Assembly (NCBI RefSeq): GCF_022968395.1
Contig: NZ_JALJQZ010000002.1
Coordinates: 1 to 64,000, forward strand
Length of the DNA stretch: 64,000 nucleotides
From: Affinirhizobium lemnae
GTDB lineage: Bacteria; Pseudomonadota; Alphaproteobacteria; Rhizobiales; Rhizobiaceae
Reading direction: 5' to 3'
Within the stretch, counting starts at the first letter, position 1. The number at the start of each line of letters is the position of its first letter. Both the position numbers and the translations under genes were made by a program. Shown here in pieces: positions 49,065 through 56,754 of this stretch. The notes under the pieces are model-generated. The model was not told where the DNA came from. It ran no database searches and saw only the letters and a list, made by a program, of their open reading frames with translations.

Positions 49065-50627
49065 ATGTTCGAAAACCTCCAGGACCGTCTTGGTTCCATC
49101 TTGAGTGGACTGACCGGCCGTGGCGCGCTCTCCGAGGCGGATGTCTCGGCGGCCATGCGCGAGGTTCGCCGTGCGCTTCTGGAAGCGGACGTGGCGCTGG
49201 AAGTCGTTCGCTCCTTCACTGATCGCGTTCGTGAAAAGGCCGTTGGTGCCTCCGTCCTGAAGTCGATCAAGCCCGGCCAGATGGTCGTCAAGATCGTTCA
49301 TGACGAACTCATCGAGATGCTGGGTTCAGAAGGCGTTTCGATTGATCTGAACGCTCCTTCGCCGGTCGTCATCATGATGGTCGGTCTGCAGGGTTCGGGT
49401 AAGACCACGACGACCGGCAAGATTGCCAAGCGGTTGACGGATCGTGACCGCAAGAAAGTGTTGATGGCCTCGCTCGATACGCGCCGTCCGGCCGCGCAAG
49501 AGCAGTTGCGTCAGTTGGGCGTTCAGACGGGCGTCGATACTTTGCCGATCATCGCTGGCCAGTCGCCGACTGATATTGCCTCGCGCGCCGTGCAGGCTGC
49601 GAAGCTTGGCGGCCATGATGTCGTCATTCTCGACACGGCAGGCCGTACGCATATCGACGAGCCGCTGATGGCGGAGATGGCTGAGATCAAAGCCCGCTCC
49701 AAGCCGCACGAAATTCTGCTGGTCGCGGATTCGCTGACCGGTCAGGACGCCGTCAACCTCGCCCGCAACTTTGATGAGCGCGTCGGCATTACCGGCCTCG
49801 TGCTGACCCGCATGGATGGCGATGGCCGTGGCGGCGCCGCCCTTTCCATGCGCGCTGTCACCGGCAAGCCGATCAAGCTCATCGGTATCGGCGAAAAGAT
49901 GTCGGAACTCGACGAGTTCCATCCGCGCCGTATCGCCGACCGCATTCTCGGCATGGGCGATATCGTTTCGCTGGTCGAAAAGGCTGTCGAAAATATCGAC
50001 GCCGAAAAGGCGCGCGCCATGGCCGAAAAGATGGCCAAGGGCAAGTTCGACCTTAACGATCTCGCCGAGCAGCTGAAGCAGATGAAATCGCTGGGCGGCA
50101 TGGGTGGCATCATGGGAATGATGCCTGGCATGGCGGGCATGAAGGACAAGCTTGCAGCGTCCGGCATGACCGACAAGGTGTTTGACCGCCAGCTTGCCAT
50201 CATCTCGTCGATGACGAAGGCCGAACGCGCCAATCCCGATCTTCTCAAGCACAGCCGAAAGAAGCGTATTGCCGCCGGCTCCGGCACCGATGCCGCCGAA
50301 ATCAACAAGCTTCTCAAGATGCACCGCCAGATGGCGGACATGATGAAGGCTATGGGTGGCAAGGGCAAAGGCGGCATCATGAAACAGATGATGGGCGGTC
50401 TGGCCGGCAAAATGGGTCTTGGTGGTATGGGCGGTGGAATGGGCGGTATGCCTGATCTGTCGCAGATGGACCCCAAGCAATTGGAAGCGCTGGCAAAGCA
50501 AGCGGAAGCCGCAGGCTTCAAGTCGGGTTCCATGCCGGGTCTTCCCGGCGGTATGCCAGGATTGGGCGGCAAGCTTCCGGGTCTGGGTGGCCTGCCGGGT
50601 CTTCCGGGCTTTCCGAAAAAGAAGTGA
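49065..50627 (+). CDS. ffh: Signal recognition particle protein Ffh (SRP54)
   Basis: GTPase that binds 4.5S RNA and signal peptides and targets membrane proteins to FtsY. 520 residues: N domain FENLQDRLGSILSGLTGRGALSEADV, G domain with GLQGSGKTTTTGK, DTAGR, TRMDGDGRGG, then the Met-rich M domain (MGGIMGMMPGMAGMKDK and following) and an extended Gly/Met/Pro-rich tail. ATG 49065 with AAGGA upstream is chosen over a non-family extension from 48975. It leads ffh - chorismate mutase - rpsP - rimM - trmD. Confidence 0.95.
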   Translation: MFENLQDRLGSILSGLTGRGALSEADVSAAMREVRRALLEADVALEVVRSFTDRVREKAVGASVLKSIKPGQMVVKIVHDELIEMLGSEGVSIDLNAPSPVVIMMVGLQGSGKTTTTGKIAKRLTDRDRKKVLMASLDTRRPAAQEQLRQLGVQTGVDTLPIIAGQSPTDIASRAVQAAKLGGHDVVILDTAGRTHIDEPLMAEMAEIKARSKPHEILLVADSLTGQDAVNLARNFDERVGITGLVLTRMDGDGRGGAALSMRAVTGKPIKLIGIGEKMSELDEFHPRRIADRILGMGDIVSLVEKAVENIDAEKARAMAEKMAKGKFDLNDLAEQLKQMKSLGGMGGIMGMMPGMAGMKDKLAASGMTDKVFDRQLAIISSMTKAERANPDLLKHSRKKRIAAGSGTDAAEINKLLKMHRQMADMMKAMGGKGKGGIMKQMMGGLAGKMGLGGMGGGMGGMPDLSQMDPKQLEALAKQAEAAGFKSGSMPGLPGGMPGLGGKLPGLGGLPGLPGFPKKK

Positions 50628-50645
50628 GGGGAGGCGCTCAAAGCC

Positions 50646-50966
50646 ATGGTTGATCCAAAGGTCAAAGAACAGCTCGGAAAGTACCGCCAGTCGATCGACA
50701 ACATCGACGCGGCACTTGTGCACATGCTGGCAGAGCGTTTTCGTTGCACGAAGGAAGTGGGCATTCTGAAGGCTCAGTTCGATTTGCCGCCGGCAGACCC
50801 GGCGCGCGAGGAATACCAGATCGAGCGTTTGCGTCGCCTTGCCAAGGATGCGCAGCTTGATCCGGATTTTGCGGAGAAGTTCCTGAATTTCATTATCAAG
50901 GAAGTCATCCGTCATCATGAAGCCATTGCTGCCGAACACGGCGGCGTTACTGAAAAGACCGCCTGA
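50646..50966 (+). CDS. Chorismate mutase (AroQ type)
   Basis: 106-residue all-helical mutase that makes prephenate for Phe/Tyr synthesis. Family text: LGKYRQSIDNIDAALVHMLAERF, CTKEVGILKAQ with the substrate-binding Arg/Lys set nearby, PAREEYQIERLRRLA and AEKFLNFIIKEVIRHHE. It is stand-alone, with no prephenate dehydratase or dehydrogenase domain. 18 bases after ffh, so co-transcribed with it. Confidence 0.9.
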   Translation: MVDPKVKEQLGKYRQSIDNIDAALVHMLAERFRCTKEVGILKAQFDLPPADPAREEYQIERLRRLAKDAQLDPDFAEKFLNFIIKEVIRHHEAIAAEHGGVTEKTA

Positions 50967-51036
50967 GCGCGGCCTCTAACACAACAGGACCGTCGAGGAA
51001 GACGGCCCTTACCGAAAAAAACTGAAGGAGTTTGAA

Positions 51037-51390
51037 ATGTCCCTGAAGATCCGTCTGGCCCGTGGTGGTTCCAAGAAGCGTCCTTACTACCATGTTGTTG
51101 TTGCTGATGCCCGCGCACCGCGCGATGGCCGCTTCATCGCAACGCTCGGTTCCTGGAACCCGATGCTGCCGAAGGACAATGCTGAGCGCGTGAAGCTCGA
51201 CGTTGAAGGTATCAAGTCCTGGGTTGCCAAGGGCGCACAGCCGACCGACCGCGTTCTGCGCTTCATGGCAGAAGCTGGCATTGCAGAGCGCGCTGCTCGC
51301 AACAACGCTGAAAAGGGCAAGCCGGGCAAGAAGGCTCAGGAGCGCGCTGCCGAGAAGGCTCAGAAGGCTGCTGAAGCCGCTGCTGAATAA
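51037..51390 (+). CDS. rpsP: 30S ribosomal protein bS16
   Basis: Small-subunit protein needed for 30S assembly. [43 protein letters not shown] in order is the unmistakable N-terminal half. At 117 residues it is longer than the 82-residue E. coli protein because of a Lys/Ala-rich helical tail ([22 protein letters not shown]...). GGAG lies upstream of the ATG. A strong hairpin follows before rimM. Confidence 0.97.
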   Translation: MSLKIRLARGGSKKRPYYHVVVADARAPRDGRFIATLGSWNPMLPKDNAERVKLDVEGIKSWVAKGAQPTDRVLRFMAEAGIAERAARNNAEKGKPGKKAQERAAEKAQKAAEAAAE

Positions 51391-51412
51391 GCGTCTACCT
51401 CAGATTTGACAG

Positions 51413-51450
51413 AACGGACGGCATGGCGACATGTCGTCCGTTTTGTTTTT
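51413..51450 (+). terminator. Intrinsic terminator between rpsP and rimM
   Basis: A 13-pair stem (51413-51425 with 51430-51442, one G-U pair) closed by a GCGA tetraloop and followed by TTTTGTTTTT to 51450. Strong intrinsic terminator only 23 bases after the rpsP stop. It should limit, not fully block, reading into rimM. Confidence 0.85.
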
Positions 51451-51518
51451 CCGGTCTTTGTGTTTTCAAGATCATTGATCCGGGTTAGAGCAGTGACGAA
51501 GACAGGCAGGATAAAACC

Positions 51519-52127
51519 ATGGCAAAGCTCGAAAACCCTATCCTCATGGCGACCGTCGGTGCGGCGCAGGGCTTGCGCGGCGAAGTGCGGGTGCGCTCCT
51601 TCACGGAAGATCCGCTGGCGCTGGGTGATTATGGCAATCTTCACAGCGAGGATGGCAGGGTCTTCGAAATTCTGGAAATCCGGGAAGCCAAAAATGTCGT
51701 CATCGTGCGCTTTCGCGGCATCAATGATCGCAATGCCGCCGAAGCGCTGAATGGGCTAGAGCTCTTCATCGATCGCGAAAACCTGCCCGATGCGGAACTG
51801 GACGAAGACGAGTTCTTCTATGCCGATCTCGAAGGCCTCGAGGCGGTCGATTCCGATGGCATCAGTTATGGTGTCGTCAGCAGTGTTTTCGATTTCGGCG
51901 CTGGCGATCTCCTGGAGCTGAAGGCACCCAACAAGCGCCCGACGCTCATTCCGTTCACGGAGGCTGCGGTTCTGGAAATCGATCTGGAAAACGGCAAGCT
52001 TCTGGTTGATCCGGTTGCTGCTGGTCTGATTGATCTGCCGGAGGACGAGGATCTGAAGGGCGAGATTCCCGATGGCAAGCCGGATGCTTCTGAGAAGAAG
52101 TCCCCGCCGAAAAAGAAGCGGGATTGA
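51519..52127 (+). CDS. rimM: Ribosome maturation factor RimM
   Basis: Binds bS16/uS19 region and helps mature 16S rRNA of the 30S head. 202 residues: [27 protein letters not shown] (N-terminal barrel), [26 protein letters not shown], then the PRC barrel with [36 protein letters not shown] and [24 protein letters not shown] Lys/Pro-rich tail follows. Nine bases before trmD. It has its own upstream space (128 bases with terminator) after rpsP. Confidence 0.94.
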   Translation: MAKLENPILMATVGAAQGLRGEVRVRSFTEDPLALGDYGNLHSEDGRVFEILEIREAKNVVIVRFRGINDRNAAEALNGLELFIDRENLPDAELDEDEFFYADLEGLEAVDSDGISYGVVSSVFDFGAGDLLELKAPNKRPTLIPFTEAAVLEIDLENGKLLVDPVAAGLIDLPEDEDLKGEIPDGKPDASEKKSPPKKKRD

Positions 52128-52136
52128 GCTTCAGCC

Positions 52137-52835
52137 ATGACGTTCCGCGCAACGGTTCTCACGCTCTATCCTGAAATGTTTCCGGGCCATCTTGGCTATT
52201 CCCTTTCCGGCAAGGCCATGGAGCGGGGCGACTGGTCGCTGGAAGCGGTTCAGATCCGTGATTTCGCCAAGGACAAGCACCGCACGGTGGATGATACGCC
52301 AGCCGGTGGCGGCGCGGGCATGGTGTTGAAACCGGATATTCTGGCGCAAGCCATAGATTCGCTGGCTCAGGATTCGCGTCCTCGCCTGTTGATGAGCCCG
52401 CGCGGCAAGCCGTTGACTCAAGAACGGGTGCGAGAGCTGGCGGCAGGCGAGGGCGTCGTCATCGTCTGCGGTCGTTTCGAGGGGGTGGATCAGCGGGTTA
52501 TCGACGGTCGCCAGCTCGAAGAGGTCTCGATCGGCGACTACATCCTATCCGGAGGCGAACCGGCGGCCTTGACCGTTCTGGATGCCGTCGTGCGCATTCT
52601 GCCGGGTGTCATGGGGAATGTATTGTCCGGAACGCATGAGAGCTTTGAGACTGGCCTGCTGGAACATCCGCACTATACGCGTCCGCAGGAATTCGAAGGC
52701 GTTGCCATCCCGTCCGTACTGACGTCCGGCAACCATGCCGCGATCGAAAAATGGCGCCATGAACAAGCGCTGGCGCTAACGAAGGCGCGCAGGCCCGATC
52801 TCCTAAAGCAAGACGCTCAGCCGGTGACGAAGTAA
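52137..52835 (+). CDS. trmD: tRNA (guanine-N1-)-methyltransferase TrmD
   Basis: SPOUT-class enzyme that methylates G37 next to the anticodon and prevents frameshifting. 232 residues: [29 protein letters not shown] at the start, [42 protein letters not shown] and [26 protein letters not shown], the knot region that binds SAM. The last 19 bases overlap the convergent TauE/SafE gene. Confidence 0.96.
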   Translation: MTFRATVLTLYPEMFPGHLGYSLSGKAMERGDWSLEAVQIRDFAKDKHRTVDDTPAGGGAGMVLKPDILAQAIDSLAQDSRPRLLMSPRGKPLTQERVRELAAGEGVVIVCGRFEGVDQRVIDGRQLEEVSIGDYILSGGEPAALTVLDAVVRILPGVMGNVLSGTHESFETGLLEHPHYTRPQEFEGVAIPSVLTSGNHAAIEKWRHEQALALTKARRPDLLKQDAQPVTK

Positions 52836-53563
52836 TAGACCGTCAGCGCTGTGCCGACAGCAACCACCAGCATTCGCATGATGGTTTGCGGAACCCGCCG
52901 TGCGAGCCAGACACCCGCATAGCCACCGGCAGCGCCTGCGGGAATCATGATCACGGCCTGCGCCCAGCCCACGACGCCGCCGCCGACGAAGACGATGATG
53001 GCGACAGCAGCAATCACCATGGCGAGCAGGTTCTTCAGCGCGTTGAGGTGATGATAGCTTCCGCCGGTTGTCAGGCCCAGCACGGCCAGCATCATGATGC
53101 CCATGCCTGCACCGAAGAAACCGCCATAGATCGCCGTCAGAAACTGGCCAATGGCCGAGGATGCCGATGTGCCGGTTCTTTCCGCAGACGCTTTGGGCTT
53201 CAAGAGCGGACCGGCCGCAAAGATGGCCGTTGCCGCCGCCAGTAGCCAAGGCACCATGGCGCGAAAGGAAGGATTGTCGAGCGCTAGCAGGATGAGTGCA
53301 CCCGCGAGCCCGCCGACCGCCGAAATAATGGTCAGGGCGACGGCGCTTCGCCAGCGTTTCATCAGCTCGGTCTTGTAGGCGAGCGTCGAGGTCACATAGC
53401 CGGGAAATTGCACGATGGACGAGGTCGCATTGGCCGAAATCGGCGGCAGGCCAGCAAGTGTCAGCGCACCAAAGGTCAGGAATGTGCCGCCGCCTGCAAT
53501 GGCGTTGACCGCTCCCGATAAAAAGCCGGAGACGAACAGTAAAACAATAATCGAAATCGACAC
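52817..53563 (-). CDS. TauE/SafE family membrane protein
   Basis: 248-residue inner-membrane protein with seven to eight hydrophobic segments; [43 protein letters not shown] at the start is the family signature, and the second half repeats it near [18 protein letters not shown]. Members export sulfite, sulfoacetate or other organic anions; the substrate here is unknown. The gene is on the opposite strand between trmD and rplS and overlaps trmD by 19 bases, which suggests it was inserted in an ancestral trmD-rplS order. Confidence 0.86.
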   Translation of the reverse strand: MSISIIVLLFVSGFLSGAVNAIAGGGTFLTFGALTLAGLPPISANATSSIVQFPGYVTSTLAYKTELMKRWRSAVALTIISAVGGLAGALILLALDNPSFRAMVPWLLAAATAIFAAGPLLKPKASAERTGTSASSAIGQFLTAIYGGFFGAGMGIMMLAVLGLTTGGSYHHLNALKNLLAMVIAAVAIIVFVGGGVVGWAQAVIMIPAGAAGGYAGVWLARRVPQTIMRMLVVAVGTALTVYYFVTG

Positions 53564-53860
53564 CCGGTGCCCTCCCTTGCAACCTGATGATCGAGCGGCT
53601 TATCGGTTGCAGGGTTCTGCTGCAAGGCCATATCAGGATGATCTTGAATTCAGATTCCTGCGCGACAGGGGTGACAAATGGCGATTGGTGGTGTAAAGGC
53701 CCACGCGGACATGGGAGTTTCTCCCGTTGACCGTAACAAAGAATGGCGAATCCGCTCCTGCTTGTGAACTCCCTTTTTTGGTTCCCAGCACGGCTCCAAG
53801 GCAAGTCCGAAGGTCCGATGTCGAGCGCTCTGGTCGTTTCAGAAGAACCTAGAGGTTAAC

Positions 53861-54379
53861 ATGACAGATATCATTGCTCAGCTGGAAGCCGAACAGGCTG
53901 CCAAGATCGAAGCAAAGCGCAAGCTGCCGGAATTTTCTCCGGGCGACACGCTGCGCGTCAACGTAACGGTTCGCGAAGGCAACCGTACCCGCGTTCAGGC
54001 CTATGAAGGCGTTTGCATCGCCCGCTCCGGCGGCGGCATCAACGAGAGCTTCACCGTTCGCAAGATCTCCTACGGAGAAGGCGTCGAGCGCGTATTCCCG
54101 GTTTACTCTCCGCTGGTCGACAGCGTTGAAGTCGTTCGTCGCGGTAAGGTTCGTCGCGCGAAGCTGTACTACCTGCGCGACCGTCGCGGTAAGTCTGCTC
54201 GTATCGTCGAGAACACAAACACCCGCGCCCGCAAGCTCAACGAAGCTGAACGCGCTGCTGCTGCTGAAGAGCGTGCACGTATCGAAGCGGAAAAGGTTGC
54301 AGCAGCACAGGCTCTCGCCGCCGAAAAGGCAGCAGCAGAAGCCGCCGCTGCAGCAGCTTCGGAAGGTGCAGCAGAATAA
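53861..54379 (+). CDS. rplS: 50S ribosomal protein bL19
   Basis: Large-subunit protein at the 30S-50S interface. [80 protein letters not shown] holds the conserved body. At 172 residues it is about 50 longer than typical bL19 because of an Ala/Glu-rich helical tail from about residue 125, a feature of several alphaproteobacteria. AGAGGT is upstream. Here it is split from trmD by the antisense TauE/SafE gene, so it likely has its own promoter in the 297-base gap (TTGACC at 53727 is one candidate). Confidence 0.96.
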   Translation: MTDIIAQLEAEQAAKIEAKRKLPEFSPGDTLRVNVTVREGNRTRVQAYEGVCIARSGGGINESFTVRKISYGEGVERVFPVYSPLVDSVEVVRRGKVRRAKLYYLRDRRGKSARIVENTNTRARKLNEAERAAAAEERARIEAEKVAAAQALAAEKAAAEAAAAAASEGAAE

Positions 54380-54401
54380 TAGTTCTGCGCATTCTGGATT
54401 T

Positions 54402-54428
54402 AAAAGGCGGGCTTCGGCTCGCCTTTTT
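54402..54428 (+). terminator. rplS terminator
   Basis: AAAGGCGGGC-TTCG-GCTCGCCTTTTTT: the stem is closed by a UUCG-type loop and followed by a run of T. It lies 22 bases after the rplS stop. Confidence 0.88.
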
Positions 54429-54488
54429 TGTTGCAGTTCAGTCTTGATGGATCTTATCAAGGCAAGACCTTATCCGGATTGAACTGAT

Positions 54489-55046
54489 ATGACCTATCAT
54501 CTGCGCGACGCGAGCCCCACCGATATACCCGCCATCACAGACATCTATCGCGATAGCGTCCTGAACGGCAGCGCCAGCTACGAGATCACGCCTCCAGACG
54601 AGGCGGAAATGCTGCAGCGCTTCAGGGCGATCACTGAGAAGGGGTATCCTTATGTGGTGGCCGAAGATGCCGACGGCACGCTTCTCGGCTACGCCTATGC
54701 CTCAGCGTTCAGGACCCGCCCTGCCTATCGCTGGCTGGTCGAGGATTCGATCTACCTTTCGCCCTTCGCCAGAGGCCGCGGCTTAGGCAAGGTGCTCCTG
54801 AAGGAACTCATAGAGCGCTGTACAGGTCTCGGTTTCCGGCAGATGGCAGCGGTCATCGGCGGCGCAAGCTCTGCCTCTACCGGCCTGCATGCAGCGCTCG
54901 GCTTCGAAATGGTCGGAACCATGAAAGGGACCGGTTTCAAGCACGGCCAGTGGCTCGATACGATCTTCATGCAGCGGGAACTGGGGGATGGTACCACAAC
55001 ACCGCCGGATCTTGGCGCCTATCCTGGTACACTTTTCGTGGGCTGA
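54489..55046 (+). CDS. GNAT N-acetyltransferase (phosphinothricin acetyltransferase-like)
   Basis: 185-residue GNAT enzyme. LRDASPTDIPAITDIYRDSVLNGSASYEITPP is the start typical of the PAT/YwnH/MddA group, YVVAEDADGTLLGYAYASAFRTRPAYRWLVEDSIYLSPFARGRGLGKVLLKELI includes the acetyl-CoA loop RGRGLG, and AVIGGASSASTGLHAALGFEMVGTMKGTGFKHG follows. Such enzymes acetylate small amines such as methionine sulfone or phosphinothricin; the natural substrate here is not known. Five bases from the convergent DUF2794 gene. Confidence 0.85.
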   Translation: MTYHLRDASPTDIPAITDIYRDSVLNGSASYEITPPDEAEMLQRFRAITEKGYPYVVAEDADGTLLGYAYASAFRTRPAYRWLVEDSIYLSPFARGRGLGKVLLKELIERCTGLGFRQMAAVIGGASSASTGLHAALGFEMVGTMKGTGFKHGQWLDTIFMQRELGDGTTTPPDLGAYPGTLFVG

Positions 55047-55050
55047 CGTT

Positions 55051-55443
55051 CTAGTCGATCAGTTTCAATACCTTGTCGAAGACTTTCAGAACCTGCTGCA
55101 AGTCATGGCCACGCTTCAGGATCATGCCATGGGTATTGGTAACGCTGAAGGCTCCTTGCTTGGCCGCGAGCTTTGGATTCTTCTCGATCCGGTATAGTGG
55201 CATCTCCCCCGAACGCTTGAAAACTGAAAAAACTGCCCGGTCCCGCAACTGATCGATGGCGTAGTCCTTCCACTCACCCTCTCCAACCATGCGTCCGTAA
55301 ATTCTCAAGATGGCATCCAGTTCCCGGCGATGGAACATCACGGGAATGACGTCATTGCTCTGCCGGTACTGGTTGAGTTCGATCACGTTGGCGCCATCCG
55401 AACTGGAAAGCCGCCCTCCTGTCTCTGGCTGATCGCTCATCAA
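55051..55443 (-). CDS. DUF2794 domain protein
   Basis: 130-residue protein matching DUF2794, a small family widespread in alphaproteobacteria with no known role. VIPVMFHRRELDAILRIYGRMVGEGEWKDYAIDQLRDRAVFSVFKRSGEMPLYRIEKNPKL is the conserved core in several blocks; the first 30 residues are poorly conserved. No membrane or signal sequence. Convergent with the GNAT gene. Confidence 0.85.
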   Translation of the reverse strand: MMSDQPETGGRLSSSDGANVIELNQYRQSNDVIPVMFHRRELDAILRIYGRMVGEGEWKDYAIDQLRDRAVFSVFKRSGEMPLYRIEKNPKLAAKQGAFSVTNTHGMILKRGHDLQQVLKVFDKVLKLID

Positions 55444-55673
55444 AGCTCCTCAATCCAAGGCCGTTTTTGATGACGGCTGCGTGACAGTGTGCCCTACGCC
55501 TGCCAAAAAGCAAGCGCGTTCGACAGGCAAACGCATTCTCCCCGACGGAGTTTCAGCGCTCCTATCTGTATTATTTGATTTTTCTTAAATGCCGTTTTCC
55601 GCCTGAATTCGAACAAACCCGTGCCCGAATCGCGCGCCAGATTAGTGTCATGCAGTTGGCGCACAGCGCCATC

Positions 55674-55730
55674 AGGTCCGGTCCCAGGCGTTGACCTTAC
55701 CCCCAGCCCCCGACGCTTCGGGCCGGACCT
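55674..55730 (+). ncRNA. Long hairpin with C-rich loop, possible small RNA
   Basis: In the 306-base gap between the DUF2794 and DUF1223 genes, 55674-55691 pairs with 55713-55730 at 17 of 18 positions (two G-U, one C-C mismatch) around a loop containing TTACCCCCAGCCCCCG. A second perfect dyad, TGGCGC-ACA-GCGCCA, lies just before it (55657-55671). The tail TCTTT is only weakly terminator-like. C-rich loops of this type bind ribosome sites in other rhizobial small RNAs. No promoter was located with confidence; an orphan terminator is the alternative. Confidence 0.35.
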
Positions 55731-55749
55731 TCTTTGACGAAAAACACCG

Positions 55750-56526
55750 CTATTGAGGACGCTTTCGTCCTGCCATCAAGACGGCGGCACCCATGATTGC
55801 AGCAGGTTCGCCCTTCGGCCCCGATGCCTGGAGAAGGATCGCGCATCCATCCTTCTTGGAGCGACCCATGGCCTTGGCAGGCAGGGTGATCTTCAGATCC
55901 TTGCCTTCCCACATGCCGACTGTCTGAACATCATAGACATTATGCCAGTATTCCATCTGGCGCCCGCTGTTCTCGCCACGTTCGACGGTGACTGCCTCCT
56001 TCTTGGTGAAATAGGCGACAACCACGTCTGCTCGACCCTCGCCGGCCGGGATGGAGATTTCCATTTCCTCGCCGTTCATTCGGGCTGTAATCGGAACGGT
56101 CAGGCCTTGGCCCTCTCCGTGCAACTGGCTGATCTTCCCATTGATTGCTGCGACATCGGTGCCTTTGACATGCGCCCTGCCATTGATGATGGCCTGTGGC
56201 GTATAGACCCCGCTGCGGCCCATGCTGTGCGCATAGCCGTACTGGCGCTCCGTGTTTTCCTTGGAGCTCAGCGTATCGGTCCAGCCAAGATAGTTCCAGT
56301 AATCGACGTGGTAAGACAGCGCCACCACATCTCCCTGATCGACGATCTGCTTCAGGGCGGCATCGGCGGGCGGACAGGAGGAGCACCCTTGCGACGTAAA
56401 CAGTTCCACCACACCTTTCGGAGACGAAATGTCGCCCGCCAATGCAGTACCTGCAACCAGAAAGCTGACGGTGAGCCAGAAGGCGGATGTCAGTGTATGC
56501 CAATGATGGACTTGTGTGTTGCGCAT
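55750..56526 (-). CDS. DUF1223 (thioredoxin-fold) exported protein
   Basis: 258-residue protein with an N-terminal signal peptide (LTSAFWLTVSFLVAGTALA-GD) and the DUF1223 pattern: PKGVVELFTSQGCSSCPPADAALKQI with a CSSC-type pair as in thioredoxin-like folds, VVALSYHVDYWNYLGWTD, and GVYTPQAIINGRAHVKG. The rest is beta-rich. A periplasmic redox or chaperone role is likely but unproven. It stands alone between two intergenic regions. Confidence 0.87.
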   Translation of the reverse strand: MRNTQVHHWHTLTSAFWLTVSFLVAGTALAGDISSPKGVVELFTSQGCSSCPPADAALKQIVDQGDVVALSYHVDYWNYLGWTDTLSSKENTERQYGYAHSMGRSGVYTPQAIINGRAHVKGTDVAAINGKISQLHGEGQGLTVPITARMNGEEMEISIPAGEGRADVVVAYFTKKEAVTVERGENSGRQMEYWHNVYDVQTVGMWEGKDLKITLPAKAMGRSKKDGCAILLQASGPKGEPAAIMGAAVLMAGRKRPQ

Positions 56527-56636
56527 GGTGTCTTTGGGGCATGAGAAGCGGGTCTGGTCTGCAACCTACCCCCCAACCTCCATCAAGCGGAAGTCACAAG
56601 CGGGTGAGAGTTGTATGTGCAGATTTGCGCATAAAG

Positions 56637-56667
56637 AAGCCGCCGGACAAGGCCTGTCCGGCGGCTT
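56637..56667 (-). terminator. acnA terminator
   Basis: A perfect 13-pair stem (56637-56649 with 56655-56667) with loop AGGCC; on the minus strand it is followed by CTTTATGCG. It lies 88 bases after the aconitase stop and should end that transcript. Confidence 0.75.
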
Positions 56668-56754
56668 CCTTGAATATTCGTCTTATCCAGACGGTGAACC
56701 CTGCATCAGGCCAAGAGATTGCGCCACCTTTCGAGCAGCGCAATCCAAAGCCGA

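Noticed and set aside
49326..50939. 537-codon frame opposite ffh
   Set aside because: Shadow of the Met/Gly-rich M domain and G domain of Ffh; no protein family is recognisable.
55621..55740. Possible signal recognition particle RNA gene
   Set aside because: The stretch has AGGTCCGG but lacks the conserved GGAAGCAGCC-type tetraloop and asymmetric loop of 4.5S RNA.
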